Positions 48,600 through 60,713 of a stretch of DNA of 64,000 nt are shown here, piece by piece (the first letter of the stretch is position 1; each line of letters opens with the position of its first letter). The notes below the pieces were generated by a model. It did no database searches, had not been told where the DNA came from, and saw only the letters and a program-made list of their open reading frames with translations. The DNA comes from Takakia lepidozioides (lineage: Eukaryota; Streptophyta; Takakiopsida; Takakiales; Takakiaceae), in NCBI GenBank assembly GCA_030704615.1, contig CM060731.1, positions 39,432,001 through 39,496,000 of the forward strand. The letters are read 5' to 3'. A program made the position numbers and the translations under genes.

Positions 48600-49290
48600 G
48601 TAAAGCACCGGTCGAAAATTTTGTTTGTACTTTTAGGGCGCTTATTCATGTGAAAGGCACCTGCGGTCTTTGGTAGGCGCCTTACGTTTGTGTAGCGCCA
48701 TGTACAGCCTGGTGGGGGGTGGGGTTACACAAATATAAACCAAGCTACCGTACGTGCCTACGCTGTCCGATGAAAATTAAATGCAAAAACAGACTGCCGA
48801 ATTTTTTTGAAATGAAGCCCTCTCAAGAACGAATGTCAAAAATTCGACCCCCAGACCTGCCCTTGAGAATTTACTTGCAATATCGTTGCACTAGCCACAC
48901 ACATATGTGATGTAAGTGCTTTTTTTTATTATTATTTATCATGAAAAATTTTGGAACTTAAAAAATTAAAAAAAAAACCTGCCGGACCCCTTCTTTAAGA
49001 AAAATTAATTAGTCCGGCGGGGTCCTGACGAATAGCATAGGCAAGTACGGTATAAAGAAATGGCACGTGTCTAATTTTTCTCCTAGTGCTTCACGCACGG
49101 TAAGGCCCCTACCCAATGGCGTTTCACGATTTTCGGACTGCCAAGCTCGGGCTAACACCCTCAGCAACCAACCCTTAAATTATGGAACGCCCTTGGACAT
49201 GGGCCTTATCCTACACCTGACAGAGAGCTGACCTCACCATAGCTAGCAAGCACTACATTGGGCCTACATTGCTCCCTACGCGTCCCTTGA
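48600..49290. other. Non-coding DNA
   Basis: No gene seen. The first 60 bases repeat GCGCC motifs; 48910-49010 is AT-rich. Confidence 0.4.
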
Positions 49291-49295
49291 TGTCT

Positions 49296-50976
49296 TTTTA
49301 TTTTATTTTATTTTTATTTTTTTGGTTAGTAGGGGGATTAGGCCCTGCTTAACTTTATTGTAATGTATTTGTGGGATAAAGACCTCACATATTATTTGGG
49401 ATTATTTTGGGGGAAATTTTTTAAAACCCCTTAGATGTCATAAGGCACACACACCGTAATCAGTGAAAAGAGAACTGTGGTTGGGAATTTAACTGGCGAA
49501 CATTGCAGCCTCAAATGCAATTAAGCAAGGGAGAGCATGGCACTGAATCAAAACAGTAAGTTATCATCAAACAGGGGTAGGAAAAGAGTTATAGAGACCA
49601 AGTTGCCTTTGAGGCCTTATCCGACCAAATGATTCCCTAGGGATCAGCCACGATCTATCCTTCCTGGCTCAAACTGTTCAGTGATAGTTGAGTCTCGAGG
49701 GTTTTGCCGAGGTCTTCAAGTGTTTCCAGTTGACCTCACAATCGAACTCCGGGGATATTGTGGAATGTTGAGCGCTTGTTTCTCCAGTGTAGGGGCGGAA
49801 GCTCTGACCATGTACATGAGTCCTCTGAAGTGGTGACACGGATGAGCCCGTGGTGAGCCCAGGTGTTCCTGAATTTCTCGTAGATGGCAGGAGCTCCTTG
49901 CGAATTGCGTTGCATATCTGCACAGAGTTTAACCCAGGCTTTGCGTGACTCGATGCTCAAATCATAGAAAACAAGGGCCAGTATGGTGGAGATTGAGGAG
50001 GTGGAGTTAGAGAATGATTTTGAGCATCTGACTTTCCAAAGATGCCACAAGACCGAGCCCCTAAGAGATTCAAACACAAGGCAGGAGATGGCTTTTTGCT
50101 TAGTGAGGGGGTCATAGTTTAGCAGCAGGTCTGTGACTGAGAGACACCTTGGGCTCCAGTAATGGTAAAAACCTTTGATGAAGGGTCAGATTTTCCTAGG
50201 GGCGAGGCAGGTAAGGAGCGCATGCTCTATAGATTCCAGAATACCTGTTGGACAACATTGGCAAAGGATGGCTGATTGGAATTGAAGCCATTCTCCGACC
50301 TTAAGCACTCTGTTGGCGATCTGCCAGAGAAGGGCCGCCACCTTGGCCGGGCGGGTCTTGATCCAAACCGAAGCCCAGATTATTGACCATTCTTCGTTTT
50401 GGAACCCATGGTGTTGCCATCTTGTATCCCATTTGGACTGCATGGGCTGGGCGTTCTGGATGGCTTGGTAGCCCTTCTTGGTTAAATAAGTGTAGAAGGG
50501 GTGAGGTCCTCTGGGGAAATTCCAAGACCATTCATCTAGGTCCAGGGGGAGTTCGGCCAATGGTCTCCCCAAGATCCAGAAGAATCTGTTGGTTTGCAGC
50601 CACACTGGCAGAGAGTCTATGGCTGTTGGAATCGGGTCGATCGCTTTGGAGGGTAAGGACCATCCATAGACCCTTATTTGAGTCAAGGGGATGAGTGGAA
50701 TTTCTAGATGTTGATCTGTGAGAAGCTGCAACGCCATAGTGGTCGGATTTAAGGAGGGGAATACCGCATGATGGAAATCCGTGGTTTCTTGCACAAAGAA
50801 GATCGTTAGAGCATTCTGGTGGATGGCCAAAGCCCAGAAATTGCGATATGGCTGATTTGGGCCCAGACTGGAGGTTGGCAAGCCACAATGGTGGGATTGA
50901 ACTCTTCATTTCATCATAACCTTTCGTGGCCCTGCTTTTCCCCACCATTGTTGCTACTGAGTCAAGCGTTTTATAG
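49296..50976 (-). mobile_element. LINE 3' remnant with zf-RVT region
   Basis: Sense-strand order: WQHHGFQNEEWSIIWASVW, LLWQIANRVLKVGEWLQF, CQCCPTGILESIEHALLTC (50881-50186), then GSVLWHLWKVRCSKSF and KAWVKLCADMQRN (50077-49736). This is the C-terminal third of a plant-type LINE ORF2, related to the remnant at 22661-23877. The T-rich tract at 49296-49325 would be its poly(A) tail. It is cut at its 5' side by the CACTA-like end at 50979. Confidence 0.8.
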
Positions 50977-50978
50977 TC

Positions 50979-51860
50979 ACACTAGAAGAAAAATGCGGAA
51001 TAACCACTCTGTTAACCACTCATTTTGAGTGGTAAAAGACACTAAACCACTTTGGCCCCAGAGTGATGAAGAACCAGTGGATTAGGACAAGTGAGTGGTA
51101 AAAGACATTACGTGGCATCAGTGAAGGACAGTGGTTCGAACCACTCACGTCCGGGTCCACCTGTTCGCTGACATGTCACAGTGGTAAATTAACCACTGTG
51201 ACGTGTAAACTCACCACTGAGGTAAACTAACTACTTCTGACGTGTCACAGTGGTAAACTAACGTGTCATAGTGGTAAAGTAACCACTTCCGTTTTCCAGT
51301 GGACACGTGGAAGTCCGTGGTCCATGGATGATATTGGAGATTATGTTGACACGTGACGACACTCTCAGCATGGACACGTGTCATGTGTCGGTGCTACGAA
51401 ATGGATGGAGTGAAAAATTCAATGACTCCGAAACCACTTGTTGAGTGATCGCGAAATGACCGACAGAGTCATTCTATGAAAACTGAGAATATACAATATC
51501 ACTCAAACCGTGGTTATATGAGTGGATGACATCTCTCAGCAGGTCATTGGAATGATTACCCACATAGTGGTATGTAAGCTGTTTGAATCATCCATGGTGT
51601 CTCTCTGAGTGGGAACTATGGATTGAAATGATTACTAACAAAGTGGTGTGTAAGTGATTAGGAATACCACTAGAGGAATTCATACCACTAATACAGTAAT
51701 ATATAGGTGATTACTTATACCACTACATGAGTGGTACCGGAGACAATTGTGTGTATTTGGCTACTCTTACAGTTTTAAATTATATCACTATTACAGTGGC
51801 GTGCAAGTGATTAGGAACATGACTAGAGGAACACATACCACTAGTGTAGTGAAAGAAGTA
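50979..51860. mobile_element. CACTA-like terminus with AGTGGT subterminal repeats
   Basis: It starts CACTAGAAGAAAAATGCGG directly at the LINE break and holds more than 20 copies of AGTGGT/ACCACT up to about 51860. CACTA-type elements carry such subterminal repeats. No inverse terminus was found, so the right limit is open. Confidence 0.5.
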
Positions 51861-52235
51861 CCATTGGGGATTCAAGATCCACAAAATAAAATAGAATCCC
51901 AGAGAGTAAGTGCTGGAACACAGTCAACAAAATCCAGCCATGATAAAAGTCTGAGCCTAACTTCTACACGGCGTCTCCACGTGCATGCTAGGAATACTGA
52001 ACTGCTGTCCTGCCTTTTCTCATTGCCAGCAATGTCTACGCCCGGGCGAACGAAATTGTAAGCCCTCTTCATGTTCTTCTCTGGGCAGGGCTGCCAGGCT
52101 CACATTTGATGTAGATGTACACCAGGGGAATGTTAAGAATGACATCTGGTACAATTCCAGCTTTGATAATGTCACCATGAACCTCTTTGCCCCTTCCCAG
52201 GGCTGCTAGGCTCCCATATGCATATTACAAACACA

Positions 52236-52364
52236 AATGAACATGACCTGGTCTTGCTTCATCCCTTCCCACATCATTTGCTCCTAGATTTCCAAAGCCT
52301 AAATCCCATACCCATGCTGCACATACCTCGCAATCATGGCACTCCAAAACACCACATCTCGCTC
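52236..52364 (-). pseudogene. Pentatricopeptide (PPR) repeat fragment
   Basis: The minus strand reads ERDVVFWSAMIARYVQHGYG, then after a stop ALEI, a stop, and EQMMWEGMKQDQV: one PPR motif with two in-frame TAG codons. PPR proteins bind organelle RNA. This is a dead scrap. Confidence 0.75.
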
Positions 52365-52396
52365 AGCCACCTCTCTTGATCCTCTTTCAGAAGTGC

Positions 52397-53257
52397 GTTG
52401 GGTGTTTCCTAGAACAAATCTAGGCTGTCATTGTCAGGTGCTAGCAGCAAGGCAAGGATGTATGCATGATTTGTGCAGAGGCATGGATAGCTGAAGGAGC
52501 AGGGATAGAATCTAGGTCCAGATTCATCCAAGAGGGCTGGACTTCAAGCTCCAGATTACCTATGATTCCATGTGGATCAATAGCTACAAGAAACCTGCTG
52601 CATGGGTAGATGGTCAACTAAAGGTAGCAACTACAGCGGCACAGTTGATAAAATCAGGCACCTCAACCATGACCACAACTTATCACTATGGTCAATTGCA
52701 TCAGCTACTCTCTGTAATCCAACAGGCATTCACCTTTTTGCCTCGATTGTCCCACCATGGACTGGGGTCAGAAAAGTATTCATTCCACAGCTTCTCCTTG
52801 TCTCAGCTGTTACCTGTTTCTGGATACTTCCCAGTTGTCACATTGGCAGTACCATGTCAAAGTCACTCCAAACTATCAAAAGGTTCACTCAACCAGTTCA
52901 CTTGCAGAATTCAACATGAAAATTTAGGGCAAATTTTGATAAGAGGGAAAAACAGGGTGAAAATGTGTTGAAGAAGGTACCTTCATTAGCAGTGCCTGAT
53001 TTTATCAATTGTGCCGCTGTTGCTGCGGCTTCCAGTTGACCATCTACCCATGCAGGTTTCTTGCAGCTATTGATCCACAGGGAATTATAGGTAATCGTGA
53101 GCTTGAAGTCCCGCCCTCTTGGATGAATCTGGACCGGCCAGACTCTACCCCTGCTCCCTCAGCTATCCAAGCTCTACACAAATCATGCATACATCCTTCC
53201 CTTGCTGCTAGCGGCTGACAATGACAGCCTACAATTGTTCCAGCAAACACCCAACCG
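52397..53257. repeat. Large inverted repeat, about 265-bp arms
   Basis: The arm at about 52397-52662 is matched, inverted, by about 52991-53257; the spacer is about 330 bp. Shared blocks include AGGCTGTCATTGTCAG, GTATGCATGATTTGTG, CATGGGTAGATGGTCAACT and TTGATAAAATCAGGC. Mismatches are few, so the transcript could fold into a long hairpin. Confidence 0.85.
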
Positions 53258-53790
53258 TACTTATCACCCATGCAGAATTCAACATGCATCTCAGGGCCAA
53301 GTCTGATGAGAGGGCAAAACAGGCTGAAACGTGCCCTCACCACATTGTCCTTGACCCATGGAGGATTTGACCGACCATCAACCCAAAAGGACCTCTTGTG
53401 TGTGTTGTTTGTCTGTAGTCAGGTAATGTCGGATTGGTCTGTGAGAACCACCACGGTGCAGCTGAGCAGGCAGAGATTGAAACACGGCCTGCTAAGACCT
53501 ACAAGCTGACTCTCCCGAGAACCTTGTAAACATTAGGAAGAATACTAAATCATGGTACTCACAGGAGTCAAGAGCCCACCTTTGCAAGATGGACGAACTT
53601 CTTCACATCGTACATTAAGAAAAGCCACACCTGGTGATTGCGGTTGTCCCACCATCGTGAAAGATCGGTATAAAACTCATGCAACCTCACATCACGAACG
53701 AGTTAACTTGCAGAATTCTACATGAAAATTTAGGGACTACTCTGGTAATAGGGAAAAACAGGGTGAAATGTGTTGAAGAAGGTACCTTCA

Positions 53791-53856
53791 TGCCGCACGT
53801 TCAACCATCTCCACATTGCCATGGGTTTTGTAGGCACCAAGCAATGCCTTCATTTT
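53791..53856 (-). pseudogene. PPR E-motif-like fragment
   Basis: The minus strand reads CKMKALLGAYKTHGNVEMVE, followed by RAA, close to the ALLGACRTHGNVELGE pattern at the C-terminus of plant PPR proteins. Confidence 0.6.
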
Positions 53857-54646
53857 GCAAACATGTCGACCTCTTTCCCCTTTTCCAGAGCTGCCAGGCA
53901 GTGTTCAGAATGACATTAGGTACAATTCCAGCTTTGAACAAAGCACAGCCTGCTAAGACCAAGCTGACTCTCTCTCTTGCACCAACGAGCTAACTGTCAG
54001 ATTTCAACATGCATATCAGGCCCGAGTCTGATAAGAGGGCAAAACATGCTGAAATATGTTGAAGAAGAAGGTGCCCTCACAGCCTGCTAAGACCAAGCCA
54101 ACATGTGCCGCTTTTGATCCACCCAATCCTGCAACTGTCCTGCTCCTTCACATATCCATGCCTCCGCACAAATCATGCATTCACCCTTGCCTTGTTGCTA
54201 GTAACTAACAATGCAAGCCTATAATTGTTCTAGGAAACACCCAACTCAACTTATCACACTAGTTCCTATGCTCAATTGCATCTTCTACTCTATGAAATCA
54301 ACAGGCATTTGCCTTTTGCCTCGATTGTCCCACCATTGACTTGGGTCAGAAAAGTATTCATTCCACAGCTCCTGGTCTCCTTGTCTCTGTTACTTGTTTC
54401 TGGATACTTTGTTGTCACATTGGCAATATCAGTCAGTCCCTCCAAACTATCGAAGGTTCACTCAACAAGCTAACTTGCAGAATTCAACATGAAAATTCAG
54501 GGCCGATTCTGATAAGAGGGAAAAATAGGGTGAAATGTGTTGAAGAAGGTGCCTTCATTAGCAATGCTTGAATTTATCAATTGTGTTGCTGCTGCTGCAG
54601 CTTCCAGTTGACCATCTACCCATGCAGGTTGCTAGTAGCTATTGAC

Positions 54647-55680
54647 TCACGTGGAATCATAAGTAATCTTGTGCCTAAAATCTAGCCACACTCTATCACT
54701 TCGCTTCTTTTTCCCCACACGTATGCAGCCATCACAGCCTCCAGACTGTCGGTGGTACCCTTTGCCCATCATTTGCTCATAGGTCTCCAATGCATTCCTA
54801 CCCCACCCATGCTTGGTAAATCCTGCCAACATAATATCCCAAGAATCCACTGCTCTTTCGACTTCACAGAGATCTTTTGTGTTGGGAAAACACCTTTTGA
54901 TCTTAGTCCAAAACAGGAAGTGGTCAGAGGTACCAATATCAGTTTTGTCGATCAACACATTGGCACTCTGGGGAAACAGATTTTTGTCCATTATGATATA
55001 ATCCACAATGGAACGTTCCCCAGTTTGGGATTTCTCACAAGTCCACTGCACTTGTTCACCTTTTGCCTAGGTATTGTTCAAGGCCATAAGCTGAAGCTCT
55101 TCCAGACAGTTAATTAACCGTCTACCATTAGAGTTCAGCTCGTCCTCACCAAAAGGCCCAATGATATCATCCTGATGGAGACCTTTACCCCCCCCGGTCA
55201 TTGAAGTCACCCAATAAAATCACCTGATCTTTGGCAAGGAACGAAGCACAGTCTAGCTTTACATCTTCAAAGGCTTTGTCTGCATCAGCACTAAGGGACC
55301 CATCTGTGGGCATGTAAACACAGCCCACAAAGAGGTCCTTCGTACTCATGCCTCCCTTCAGTTTCAGCTTTAGCCAGATACTATGCTCGTACCTCAAACC
55401 CTTGTTGATAATTTCACAATTGTCAAACAAGAAATCACGGACAAAGAATCCAACCCCTTTTGATGTGAGACTCTATTAGAAGCCCCTTTGGCCATTGCAA
55501 CCTTCAAAGTGCCCCTGTTATCAAGTCTCAAGATGGAGCCATTGGCCATGAAATCCAAGCCTAAGTTAGAGCATGTAAAGGACACAGCGTCCATCCTGGG
55601 ATTCACCCCAAAAACTACACATGAAGCCCTAGAAGTAACCAATTCCCTGGAATCAGCCTGAGGAGTGTTGATGTTGATAG
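54647..55680 (-). pseudogene. LINE endonuclease region, ending in a PPR-like motif
   Basis: Sense order: DAVSFTCSNLGLDFMANGSI (55590-55530), LFVGCVYMPTDGS, QVILLGDFNDRGG (the endonuclease GDFN motif, near 55190-55230), SIVDYIIMDKN and IGTSDHFLFW (the SDH catalytic motif, near 54920). This is the AP-endonuclease domain at the start of a LINE ORF2, broken by shifts. In the same frame it passes into AVDSWDIMLAGFTKHGWGRN, a PPR motif (54853-54757). Reverse transcriptase is absent. Confidence 0.8.
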
Positions 55681-55699
55681 GAGCTAAGATTTTGATTGT

Positions 55700-57470
55700 T
55701 GTCGCAGGCCATAAGTTTTAAGCACAGGAACCAACCCGAGCCCAAGTGCCGAGTATGCTAGACAGAGCATACGACCGCCCAATTGGGCAGAGGGGTGCCC
55801 CCAAGCGGTAGGCGTCCACTTGTTACCATTCAGAGATCACACTCCAGGGAGTTGCAGGGAATGGCCCGAGTAGGCATATTCTGAAGAGGGAAAGGCCCCA
55901 AGCTTTCCAACTAAATCCAATGCACTACCTTACCTGGAGCAAGCGCTTCAGGTCGAAACAAACAAAGACACGAGGTCACAAGGCCGCCATTTAGTCACAA
56001 AGACATTAATGTACTCCCGTATCAAGTCCACCCAATGGCAATAGGCTTCCTAGAGGACAAGGAGATAACATCGTACATTAAGAAAAAGCCAGTGAGTTAA
56101 GACTAGATCTGCAGACTCGGAAAGAGGTCCCTTGACAAAATCTATGTAAGAGATTTCAGACAGCTGAAATGACAGGGCAGCACTGTAGAGGAGACAGTCG
56201 ACCGGAATGGGATATAGACTGGATTACCTTCGCAGAGTACGTGCCGATTATCCATAAAACCTCCAGCCCGCGTACTCACGCCTTAGAGATTCGTAACGAT
56301 GACGCCCAACTCACTTGAACGTCTAACTGGGCTTCACACCCGAGCACGAGTTCCACAACAACGTACCCCACGTTTGATTCGACCTGCTTGTTGCCAACAG
56401 CTCTACTCTTAACCGCCTCTTTCACTGGCCCAAACATGGCCTTCCTTCTGATGTTATCACATGGAAGACCCTCTGGGCTCACCAAATCAGCCAGGTCCAG
56501 AGCTCTCCTTGTCTAATTCTCTGATTCGCCTCTTCCAAGCACCCAAAATCACATCCACCCTACAGATGCTCTACATTCCCCTTTCTGCCAGTCCCCAACG
56601 CAGGCTCCTTCCTACTCATCTCACTTCAATTCAATCATTCCTACTCCCTCAAGTCCAACACTACAACGCTTTCCTTCCAGTTTCTGACTACCAAAAACAA
56701 ACTCGGAATCAATTGGATGTGGCGGGAAGATTGGGAGGGAGCAGACGGTTGTGGGCCCAGTCTCGGCCAGCACACAGAGGGGGAACAGAGTAACGATGGT
56801 GCGAAGCTGCCTCCCATGCAACGATGGAACGGGGTGCGCTTGTGATCGCGGTTGTCCCACCATCTTGAAGGATCTTTAAAAACTCATGCCAGCTCTGTTC
56901 CGTGCTGCAAACTCAGGGCTGAGTATGATGAGAGCGCAAAACAGGCTGAAATAGGTCGAAGAAGAAGGTGCCCTCACCGCATTGTCCTCGACCTAAGACC
57001 AAGCTGACTCTCCCCAAGGGCGAGCTCTCAGCGGACACCTCCTCGCACACATACCCTAGTGTTTGTCGCTTGCTTCAGATGCGAAGGTTGCTCCAACTGC
57101 GGGCCTCCCATGTTTGCCCTCCCTCCCGCTCGCTCGCTCTAAGTCGCAGCCCTCTCTCTCTCCCTCCCTGCCGCTCACTGCTCTAAGTCCCAGCCCTCTC
57201 TGTTCACGGCTACCTGACCTTGTGTCATCATCCATGCAGGATTTGGCTGACCATCACCCCAAAAAAACCTCTTGTGTGTGCTGCTTGTGTCTGTAGATGG
57301 GTAATGTCGGGTTGGTCTGTGAGAACCACCAAGGTGCAGCTGAGCAGGCAGAGATTGAAAAAAGGCCTGCTAAGACCAACCTGAATCTCCCAAGGGCACT
57401 TTGGCACCCTATTCTTGCTCTACGCTAAACTAGCTTCCGACCTTCGGTAGTTCATGCGAGCGTTGCTCAT
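55700..57470. other. Non-coding DNA with repeat blocks
   Basis: No gene is supported. Its right half belongs to the duplicated field described at 52430-57400. Confidence 0.4.
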
Positions 57471-57479
57471 CGCGACCTC

Positions 57480-57967
57480 AAAGCAACACTCCTCGCGTCG
57501 CTCAAATGTGCCGTCGCTTTTCCCGCACCATCTACTGCAGAAACCAAAAAATGATGAAGTCATTTTAGCTACAAATGACTTTAAAAAATAAATAAATAAA
57601 TCTCAAAAGCGACGCCCAGGGTGTCGCTAAAAATGACTTATCAAAAAATAAAACTCAAATGCGACACCTTGGGCGTCGCATTAAAATGTGATGTTTTTTG
57701 TTTTTTTTTCCCCCCCCTCCCCTGGGTGTTTGATGCGACGCCCAGGGCGTCGCACTAGGGGCCGACCCCCAAGGCGTCGCAAACAACTGGTGCTTGCGAC
57801 GCCCAGGGGCCGATCCCCAGTGCGATGTAGCCCAACTGCGACGTTTTTTTTTTAATTTTTGTCCATTGCGACGCCTTGGGCGTCGCAAGATGGGGGTGCA
57901 GCGGGGGCGTCGCACGGGAGAGGCACCACGGGGGGTAGGCGTCGCTAAACCCCCCCCTTTCCCTGTA
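57480..57967. mobile_element. Short CACTA-like element or terminus
   Basis: GGCGTCGC/GCGACGCC units fill the segment, and the right end is GTCGCTAAACCCCCCCC then CCCTGTAGTA, inverse TACTACAGGG. The left end may be CTACTGCAGAAACC near 57529. It abuts, and probably cuts, the hAT transposase on its right. Confidence 0.55.
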
Positions 57968-57974
57968 GTATACT

Positions 57975-59143
57975 AACACAGTCAGCACCAAAACAATATA
58001 ATTTTTGGGCGATGAAATGGTTGTAAGGCCTCGACCTGTTTGTAAGGCCTCCACAATAACCATTGTGAGGTTATCTGCAGATGACCCATCTACAATCTTC
58101 TGCAAGGAAATCATCATCGGCACTCTATTAACCCAATTCTGCACTATGCAAGCATGGATTGAGATCCAATTGCCGTTATCCACAGACGTCACCTCGTCAC
58201 AAGTTAAGGCCACGTAGTTAGCAGCTGTTATAGCATCAACCATGGCCTCTTTCACTTGACAATACATGAACTCAGCCATCAGCCAGCTTGAAGAATCACT
58301 CCAGTGCATTCTAGGGTTTCTTGAAAATTTATCAATTGCAAGAAAGTCATACAAACCTTGAGTTCGCTAGTATTCAATCATAGTACGACCACCTTGAAGG
58401 AGATGAAAAATGGTGGCAAATTGAACCTTTTTCTTGTCTCTTTCCATCCTGTTGTTCTGATTCATTTGCTGCAAGACCATTTCAGGTGTCCGAGCAGCAT
58501 ACAAGACAGCGTTGCGGTTGTGCCTGCAGTTTCGATTATTTATCTCATCCCCTTTCTTTATCCCCTTCCTGGGAATGTCTTTCTATGCCTTCCTCTTGCC
58601 CTCATGTTTTTCTAATGTGTCCTTCTTGCATGCAATGATGCAATGCCTCTGGTTAATTGCTAAACAAACTTTGCACTTGACATGATGAACCACGCTATCA
58701 TCGCTAAGTATGCCCTCAGACCACGGGAACATTTAAGCTGCCCACTCCAACTGGTATTTCTAAGTGCGGTCATAGTCCTTCTTGGTTCTCTTCTTTAGCG
58801 GTGGCTCTGCAAAAATATCTGAATCATCCGATGAAGAATCCTCAGCAGCAGTATCAGTGCTAAGGAAAGTGACAGACTTGTCAGGGGAAGTCCTAGATCC
58901 TTGGGTGCTTTCAGTTGACAGTAGAATTGACTTGGAGCTTTCTGAAAGAGAGACTGGGAGTGTTCCAACAGAGAGGTTGTCAGAGGGTGGTGAGCTAGCA
59001 GCATCGGAAGGAAGAGGCATTGAGTCACAAACAAATCTAAGTGGTTGTGCATTCGAAGCATGGCAGCTGCTACTAAAGTACTTGGCCAGACCGGACTTAG
59101 CTCTCTCTATAGCCAAATTCGACTTCATGGCTTCAAAAGTCAC
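57975..59143 (-). pseudogene. hAT transposase N-terminal half, broken
   Basis: Sense order from 59143: a Ser-rich acidic stretch with KKRTKKDYD, then a stop, a BED-like region with VHHVKCKVCLAINQRHC and KKDTLEKHEG (58700-58590), MYDFLAIDKFSRNPRMHW, and the DUF4371-type run ALTCDEVTSVDNGNWISIH, IVQNWVNRVPMMISLQKIVDG and DNLTMVIVEALQTG. At least three stops interrupt it. The catalytic C-terminal half and dimerisation region are missing beyond the CACTA-like terminus at 57967. Confidence 0.8.
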
Positions 59144-59928
59144 AAGACACGATGAAGAGAAACAAAGTCCAGATTACAATAGACAGACCTATCAGGTGAC
59201 AATTGTATAACTTCGGCACTGGTCTTTTATAAATACTGAACGAAAACTTCAGGCTTCTTCAGCCATGAAACGAAACTGTAACCAAATAACCACTCTTACA
59301 ACAGCCGTTACCTCATAATTTGATGCCATTGCTTCCACTCTTCTACAAAACGGCGCTCCTTGTACCTTAAATCGATTGAATTTAAAGAGGAAATTGAAGC
59401 AAATAAGTGCCAAGGTAACACAAGTACTTGCATATCAACCTCATATCAAAGCCTTGACACACCTGGCGAGAATCCATTCATGCAAATCATATTTGGGTGA
59501 CACGGTACATATGAAGACTGCGCTAAGCTGGTGACTCTTATGAAACTGTGAAGCAATCTTGGTGGCGACTACCTCACTTCAATGCTCTAACCACTTTGGC
59601 TACACAAAGAGACACGGTGGTTGCATTGGCGATATCTAGCGGTGTACCTGTATAGATCTGGCTATATATATAAAATTGAGATCTAAAAATGCAGGCATCA
59701 AGCCTATATAATAGTGAAGCATTTTGGCACCGTGTCCCTATGTACAGAGTTGTAGTTGGCTCCAACAAAGAATTTTTATCCCATATTTTTATATAACTGT
59801 GTCAATACCAAATTTTATTTGTAGTTTTTTGGCTATTTTTCGCCTAAAAAAAAAGGTCTGCCGCAGTACACCCTCGGGTTGGGGGACTTACCTATACGTA
59901 ATACACTGGTACTTGTGTGGTTGGCCGT

Positions 59929-59977
59929 GTAGGGCCCATTCTGCACTGTAAGCGGCACTGGGCAGAATGGGCCCTAC
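59929..59977. repeat. Perfect hairpin, 16-bp arms
   Basis: GTAGGGCCCATTCTGC at 59929-59944 is repeated inverted at 59962-59977 with a 17-base loop. Confidence 0.95.
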
Positions 59978-59993
59978 CCGGCCCGGTCACTGG

Positions 59994-60266
59994 CGTTAAA
60001 AGCAGGTGTGGCGTATTTTTGCCACTACGTGGCGCAATATGATTGAGGTTCAATTATCCCATATCGATTGCCCAGATTCAGAGCCCCGGAGAGGATATAA
60101 ATGGGGCGAGCCTCAAAGGGAAGGCGGGTGGGTTGATGGCTGATGGTTGATGGCATGGGCTCAGTGGTAGCTTTGCCGTCCTTTGAGTGTAATCGGCCAT
60201 CCTTGCTGATTCTGCCGGAGAATTAGGCTCAAAAAGTGACAGAATACGCCACACCTGCTTTCAACG
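59994..60266. mobile_element. MITE-like unit, 273 bp, inverted ends
   Basis: Ends CGTTAAAAGCAGGTGTGG and CGTTGAAAGCAGGTGTGG (inverted) match over about 24 bases with one mismatch. The same end occurs alone at 22671-22694, so it is a repeated terminal sequence. No target duplication was seen. Confidence 0.6.
60056..60101 (+). promoter_or_regulatory. USE-like plus TATA module, copy 1
   Basis: ATCCCATATCG at 60056-60066 resembles the plant snRNA upstream element RTCCCACATCG; TATAAA begins at 60096, 29 bases after it. No snRNA is recognisable downstream. Confidence 0.45.
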
Positions 60267-60282
60267 TACTAGATTCTGGGTT

Positions 60283-60365
60283 GTGTAGGGCCGATTCGAT
60301 TCTGCCCTGTAAGCGGCCCTTGGGCGAGCCCTATGGCCGTGCACAGGGCAGAGTCGGCCCTACAC
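60283..60365. repeat. Hairpin, 23-bp matching arms
   Basis: GTGTAGGGCCGA...TCTGCCCTGT at 60283-60310 pairs with ACAGGGCAGA...TCGGCCCTACAC at 60343-60365; it is a longer relative of the hairpin at 59929. Confidence 0.9.
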
Positions 60366-60432
60366 GGCCCGTTCTCTGGCGTTAAAAGTAGGTGGTGGAA
60401 TATACCTGGCGCAATCTGATTGGGCATGAATT

Positions 60433-60478
60433 ATCCCATATCAATTGCCCAAATTCAGAACCCCGTAGAGGATATAAA
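60433..60478 (+). promoter_or_regulatory. USE-like plus TATA module, copy 2
   Basis: ATCCCATATCA at 60433-60443, TATAAA from 60473; the spacer is again 29 bases. Sequence downstream (AGGCGGGTGGGT) matches copy 1. Confidence 0.45.
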
Positions 60479-60713
60479 CGGGGGCTAGCTTACAGGGCAG
60501 GCGGGTGGGTAGCTAAGAGGTTGCATGCACCTGGGTAGATGCTGCCATCCGGGGTGCATAATGCATAATCGGCCATCCCAGGCAGAATCGGCAGTACACC
60601 CTGGGTGGCCGATTCGGCCAAATAAATTGCCCTGTGGAAAGGGCCGAATACGCCTTAGGGCCCGAAAATCCCTTAATGCCCGACAGGCGGGGCTCTACCC
60701 TACGTAAAACATT

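Larger units (their letters stand above)
52430..57400. repeat. Field of duplicated segments
   Basis: Several blocks recur in the same or opposite orientation. A roughly 100-bp block with GCAGAATTCAACATG and AGAGGGAAAAACAGGGTGAA occurs near 52905, 53275, 53712, 54005, 54478 and 56910. A 250-bp block with TTTGCCTCGATTGTCCCACCA occurs at 52735 and 54310. Another with GTGCAGCTGAGCAGGCAGAG occurs at 53455 and 57333. Copies are 80-95% alike. No intact gene is present. Confidence 0.8.

Noticed and set aside
52980-53400. About 130 open codons on the minus strand as a host gene
   Set aside because: No family recognised; the same sequence occurs inverted next to it with stops, as part of the duplicated field.
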